A DNA stretch of 64,000 bases, taken from positions 52,346-116,345 of the forward strand of contig NW_027018018.1 of NCBI RefSeq assembly GCF_032854445.1. The letters run 5' to 3'. The notes under the pieces are model-generated. The model did no database searches and was not told the origin of the DNA. It saw only the letters and a list, made by a program, of their open reading frames with translations. Source of the DNA: Liolophura sinensis (lineage: Eukaryota > Mollusca > Polyplacophora > Chitonida > Chitonidae). Below are positions 59,700 through 64,000 of this stretch, piece by piece (position 1 is the first letter of the stretch; the number at the start of each line of letters is the position of its first letter). A program made the translations under genes and the position numbers.

Positions 59700-61898
59700 C
59701 GTCAAAAATACGTCGGATTAGCCTCTTACCAGCAGCATTGGAACAGTTTTTCCACTTTTGGATTTTTGCCTGTCTTTTTCCTAATTGAAATCGGCTACAT
59801 TAACTATGTACAATCGCGACTGGTCATTACTATATTCAACTTTTCATTATAAGTTATGTGCCCTTCGGTAGCCCAGACGACGTCAAATCTTTGCGCCAAG
59901 CCCATTTAACTCACCCAGCAAATGTCTTACTTCTAAGTCGAAGACAAACTCAATGTCTTTATCTACATGTAGAAAAACCACACCATTTGTATATAAAAAA
60001 AAACACAAGGTACTTGATACAGTCCGCTGTAAAAAGTACAATTGAACACTGACCCACATCAATAAGATGCCAAAGGATGCGCAATTGGGCCAGGCATCTC
60101 CAGCTGTTGAAAAATTGCAAATTTCCTTGGTTTCCATGGAGTAAGAGCCGTTGCTGGGCACGTGATCTTGACATCATTGATTATTCACTTGTGGCTACAG
60201 CCAAAAGTATTGGTCGGAGAGCAACGCGGTTTGCACCATTCGATTTCTCGTCACAAAATACGTCGGATTAGCCTCTTACCAGCAGCATTGGAACAGTTTT
60301 TCCACTTTTGGATTTTTGCCTGGTCTTTTTGCTAATTGAAATCGGCTACATTAACTATGTACAATCGCGACTGGTCATTACTATATTCAACATTTCATTA
60401 TAAGTTATGTGCCCTTCGGTAGCCCAGACGACGTCAAATCTTTGGGCCAAGCCCATTTAACTCACCCAGCAAATGTCTTACTTCTAAGTGGATAGACAAA
60501 CTCAATGTCTTTATCTACATGTAGAAAAACCACACCATTTGTATATAAAAAAAACACAAGGTACTTGATACAGTCCGCTGTGAAAAGTACAATTGAACAC
60601 TGACCCACATCAATAAGGTGCCAAAGGATGCGCAATTGGGCCAGGCATCTCCAGCTGTTGAAAAATTGACAATTTCTATGGTTTCCATGGATTAAGAGCC
60701 GTTGCTGGGCACGTGATCTTGACATCATTGATTATTCATTTGTGTCTACAGCCAAAAGTATTGGTCGGAGAGCAACGCGGTTTGCACCATTCAATTTCTC
60801 GTCACAAAATACGTCGGATTAGCCTCTTACCAGCAGCATTGGAACAGTTTTTCTACTTTTGGATTTTTGCCTGGTCTTTTTGCTAATTGAAATCGGCTAC
60901 ATTAACTATGTACAATCGCGACTGGTCATTACTATATTCAACTTTTCATTATAAGTTATGTGCCCTTCGGTAGCCCAGACGACGTCAAATCTTTGGGCCA
61001 AGCCCATTTAACTCACCCAGCAAATGTCTTACTTCTAAGTCGAAGAAAATCTCAATGTCTTTATCTACATGTAGAAAAACCACACCATTTGTATATAAAA
61101 AAAACACAAGGTACTTGATACAGTCCGCTGTAAAAAGTACAATTGAACACTGACCCACATCAATAAGGTGCCAAAGGATGCGCAATTGGGCCAGGCATCT
61201 CCAGCTGTTCAAAAATTGCAAATTTCTATGGTTTCCATGGAGTAAGAGCCGTTGCTGGGCACGTGATCTTGACATCATTGATTATTCATTTGTGGCTACA
61301 GCCAAAAGTATTGGTCGGAGAGCAACGCGGTTTGCACCATTCGATTTCTCGTCACAAAATACGTCGGATTAGCCTCTTACCAGCAGCATTGGAACAGTTT
61401 TTCCACTTTTGCATTTTTGCCTGGTCTTTTTGCTAATTCAAATCGGCTACATTAACTATGTACAATCGCGACTGGTCATTACTATATTCAACATTTCATT
61501 ATAAGCTATGTGCCCTTCGGTAGCCCAGACGACGTCAAATATTTGGGCCAAGCCCATTTAACTCACCTAGCAAATGTCTTACTCCTAAGTCGAAGACAAA
61601 CTCAATGTCTTTATCTACATGTAGAAAAACCACACCATTTGTATATAAAAAAACACAAGGTACTTGATACAATCCGCTGTAAATAGTATAATTGAACACT
61701 GACCCACATCAATAAGGTGCCGAAAGATGCGCAATTGGGCCAGGCATCTCCAGGTGTTGAAAAATTGGCAAATTTCTATGGTTTCCATGGAGTAAGAGCC
61801 GTTGCTGGGCACGTGATCTTGACATCATTGATTATTCATTTGTGGCTACAGCCAAAGTATTGGTCGGAGAGCAACGCGGTTTGCACCATTCGATTTCT
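59700..61898 (+). repeat. ABCD' 4-mer HOR, copy 5 (2,199 bp)
   Basis: Anchors 60,077, 60,628, 61,178 and 61,727. It shares aagtgga(t)agac near 60,484 and gtaaatagtat near 61,680 with copy 3, but keeps caggtgttg at 61,750. Private one-base changes: lost G near 59,771 (gcctgtctt), extra A near 60,004, extra T near 60,490, extra G near 61,767, lost A near 61,854. Confidence 0.9.
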
Positions 61899-64000
61899 CG
61901 TCAAAAATACGTCGGATTAGCCTCTTACCAGCAGCATTGGAACAGTTTTTCCACTTTTGGATTTTTGCATGGTCTTTTTGCTAATTGAAATCGGCTACAT
62001 TAACTATGTATAATCGCGACTGCTCATTACTATATTCAACTTTTCATTATAAGTTATGTGCCTTTCGGTAGCCCAGACGACGTCAAATCTTTGGGCCAAG
62101 CCCATTTAACTCACCAGCAAATGTCTTACTTCTAAGTGGAAGACAAACTCAATGTCTTTATCTACATGTAGAAAAACCACACCATTTGTATATAAAAAAA
62201 CACATGGTACTTGATACAGTCCGCTGTAAAAAGTACAATTGAACACTGACCCACATCAATAAGGTGCCGAAAGATGCGCAATTGGGCCAGGCATCTCCAG
62301 CTGTTGAAAAATTGCAAATTTCTATGGTTTCCATGGATTAAAAGCCGTTGCTGGGCACGTGATCTTGACATCATTGATTATTCATTTGTGGCTACAGCCA
62401 ATAGTATTGGTCGGAGAGCAACGCGGTTTGCACCATTCGATTTCTCGTCACAAAATACGTCGGATTAGCCTCTTACCAGCAGCATTGGTACAGTTTTTCC
62501 ACTTTTGGATTTTTGCCTGGTCTTTTTGCTAATTGAAATCGCTACATTAACTATGTACAATCGCGACTGGCTCATTACTATATTCAACATTTCATTATAA
62601 GTTATGTGCCCTTCGGTAGCCCAGTCGACGTCAAATCTTTGGGCCAAGCCCATTTAACTCACCCAGCAAATGTCTTACTTCTAAGTCGAAGACAAACTCA
62701 ATGTCTTTATCTACATGTAGAAAAACCACACCATTTGTATATAAAAAAACACAAGGTACTTGATACAGTCCGCTGTAAAAAGTACAATTAAACACTGACC
62801 CACATCAATAAGGTGCCGAAAGATGCGCAATTGGGCCAGGCATCTCCAGCTGTTGAAAAATTGCAAATTTCTATGGTTTCCATGGAGTAAGAGCCGTTGC
62901 TGGGCACGTGATCTTGACATCATTGATTATTCATTTGTGGCTACAGCCAAAAGTATTGGTCGGAGAGCAACGCGGTTTGCCCCATTCGATTTCTCGTCAC
63001 AAATTACGTCGTATTAGCCTCTTACCAGCAGCATTGGAACAGTTTTTCCACTTTTGGATTTTTGCCTGGTCTTTTTGCTAATTGAAATCGGCTACATTAA
63101 CTATGTACCATCGCGACTGGTCATTACTATATTCAACTTTTCATTATAAGTTATGTGCCCTTCGGTAGCCCAGACGACGTCAAATCATTGGCCAAGCCCA
63201 TTTAACTCACCCAGCAAATGTCTTACTTCTAAGTCGAAGATAACTCAATGTCTTTATCTACATGTAGAAAAACCACACCATTTGTATATAAAAAAACACA
63301 AGGTACTTGATACAGTCTGCTGTAAAAAGTACAATTGAACACTGACCCACATCAATAAGGTGCCGAAAGATGCGCAATTGGGCCAGGCATCTCCAGCTCT
63401 TGAAAAATTGCAAATTTCTATGGTTTCCATGGAGTAAGAGCCGTTGCTGGGCACGTGATCTTGACATCATTGATTATTCATTTGTGGCTACAGCCAAAAG
63501 TATTGGTTGGAGAGCAACGCGGTTTGCACCATTCGATTTCTCGTCAAAAAATACGTCGGATTAGCCTCTTACCAGCAGCATTGGAACAGTTTTTCCACTT
63601 TTGGATTTTTACCTGGTCTTTTGCTAATTGAAATCGGCTACATTAACTATGTACAATCGCGACTGGTCATTACTATATTCAACTTTTCATTATAAGTTAT
63701 GTGCCTTTCGGTAGCCCAGACGACGTCAAATCTTTGGGCCAAGCCCATTTAACTCACCCAGCAAATGTCTTACTTCTAAGTCGAAGACAAACTCAATGTC
63801 CTTATCTACATGTAGAAAACACCACACCATTTGTATATAAAAAAACACAAGGTACTTGATACAGTCCGCTGTAAAAAGTACAATTAAACACTGACCCACA
63901 TCAATAAGGTGCCGAAAGATGCGCAATTGGGCCAGGCATCTCCAGCTGTTGAAAAATTGACAATTTCTATGGTTTCCATGGATTAAGAGCCGTTGCTGGG
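61899..64000 (+). repeat. E, G, H and partial B' monomers, copy 2, with scattered indels
   Basis: Matches 50,912-53,000. Private one-base changes not in that partner: lost C near 62,114 (tcaccagc), lost G near 62,540 (aatcgctac), extra C near 62,571 (actggctcatt), lost G near 63,190, lost A near 63,242, extra A near 63,549, lost T near 63,617, extra C near 63,818. The window ends inside B'. Confidence 0.85.

Larger units (their letters stand above)
379..63919 (+). repeat. Monomer register: positions of the 117 anchors
   Basis: Anchor starts: 379, 928, 1478, 2028, 2578, 3128, 3678, 4228, 4778, 5328, 5877, 6427, 6976, 7525, 8075, 8624, 9174, 9724, 10274, 10823, 11332, 11881, 12430, 12979, 13529, 14079, 14629, 15179, 15728, 16237, 16786, 17336, 17886, 18435, 18984, 19493, 20042, 20592, 21142, 21692, 22241, 22790, 23340, 23890, 24439, 24988, 25537, 26087, 26637, 27187, 27737, 28287, 28837, 29387, 29937, 30487, 31036, 31585, 32135, 32645, 33194, 33744, 34294, 34844, 35394, 35944, 36494, 37043, 37592, 38141, 38650, 39200, 39750, 40300, 40849, 41399, 41948, 42498, 43040, 43596, 44145, 44696, 45246, 45796, 46342, 46891, 47442, 47992, 48542, 49091, 49641, 50191, 50740, 51288, 51837, 52386, 52934, 53484, 54034, 54582, 55132, 55681, 56229, 56779, 57329, 57879, 58429, 58979, 59528, 60077, 60628, 61178, 61727, 62274, 62823, 63370, 63919. 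The next monomer boundary normally lies 172 bases after its anchor (131 in the 41-bp-deleted copies). A few anchors are imperfect: 928 reads atgcgcagttggg, 17886 and 39200 read attgtgcc after atgcgca, 32135 and 38141 read aatgggg, and 55681 reads atgcac. Confidence 0.93.
1..64000 (+). repeat. Tandem satellite array, ~549.5-bp monomer, ~116.5 copies, fills the window
   Basis: One sequence unit recurs without interruption from the first to the last base, always in the same orientation. Full-length copies are 547-551 bp. Most length variation is a 7-to-9-base A run; five copies lack 41 bp. The 117 anchor occurrences span 63,540 bp; after adding back the five 41-bp deletions the mean period is about 549.5 bp. 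No transposon, inversion, unique spacer or gene interrupts it, and both ends are open. Such arrays are known from centromeric, pericentromeric, subtelomeric and B-chromosome heterochromatin, but the window contains no flank that would place it. The monomer sequence is not one I recognise. Every stretch of more than 300 bases in this window holds only this repeat. Confidence 0.98.
56951..64000 (+). repeat. Nested super-HOR, copy 2, cut by window end
   Basis: Order X, (A B C D), (A B C D'), E, G, H, start of B'. One ABCD unit fewer than copy 1. Bases from about 57.5 to 64.0 kb match 46.6 to 53.0 kb at offset 10,984-10,988 (20 monomers). X and the flanking sequence match at offset 13,184 (24 monomers). 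The difference is one 4-mer. Confidence 0.88.

Noticed and set aside
1-64000. CRISPR array
   Set aside because: The repeat unit is ~550 bp with no short repeat plus unique-spacer pattern, and there are no cas genes.
1-64000. 5S rDNA or other RNA-gene tandem array
   Set aside because: 5S repeats can be near 550 bp, but I see no 120-bp 5S gene, no 5S internal promoter boxes, no tRNA A/B boxes and no snRNA-like segment in the monomer.
1-64000. Assignment to a named satellite of about 550 bp
   Set aside because: Only the length matches. I cannot match the sequence to any named family from memory, and a database search would be needed.

Overview
The whole window is one uninterrupted tandem satellite DNA array. 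I see no genes, RNA genes, transposons, CRISPR arrays or unique-sequence islands. A single monomer of about 549-550 bp is repeated head to tail in one orientation. The anchor 'atgcgcaattggg', or a one- or two-base variant of it, occurs 117 times from 379 to 63,919. Both window edges fall inside the array, so its ends are not seen. Monomer GC is about 40% by hand count. CpG is only mildly depleted (about 18 per monomer against about 22 expected).

Organism: a eukaryotic nuclear genome. Long, homogeneous, gene-free arrays with higher-order repeat (HOR) structure are typical of centromeric, pericentromeric, subtelomeric or B-chromosome satellites. I do not recognise the monomer and assign no species or satellite family. 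Satellites of about 550 bp are known in several lineages (for example cereal grasses), but length alone identifies nothing.

Layout. Left domain, 1 to about 42.35 kb: a mosaic of monomer subtypes in irregular HORs. These are a 3-mer (about 1,650 bp, 2.7-6.0 kb), a 10-mer followed by a 9-mer (5,454 and 4,905 bp, 6.8-17.2 kb), two 5-mers (about 2,748 bp, 19.7-25.2 kb), and an 11-mer followed by a 13-mer (6,007 and 7,104 bp, 29.2-42.35 kb). Five monomers carry the same 41-bp internal deletion and act as lineage markers. Transition, about 42.35-43.77 kb: two to three monomers crowded with single-base indels, suggesting an assembly join or poor consensus. Right domain, 43.77-64.0 kb: a different subtype set in a nested HOR. 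One marker monomer X is followed by three ABCD 4-mers (about 2,199 bp each), two single monomers E and G, and three 3-mers (about 1,648 bp each), totalling 13,184 bp (24 monomers). The order then restarts at 56,951 with only two ABCD units and runs off the window.

Nothing here works as a set of genes. All open frames are short, sit at the same place in each monomer, and are broken freely by one-base changes. Possible function lies at the DNA or chromatin level: a 12-bp perfect palindrome intact in every copy I read, a CACGTG box in nearly every monomer, a TATA-like A-rich element, and T-tracts. The most informative content is the record of unequal exchange, chimeric monomers and recent block duplication.
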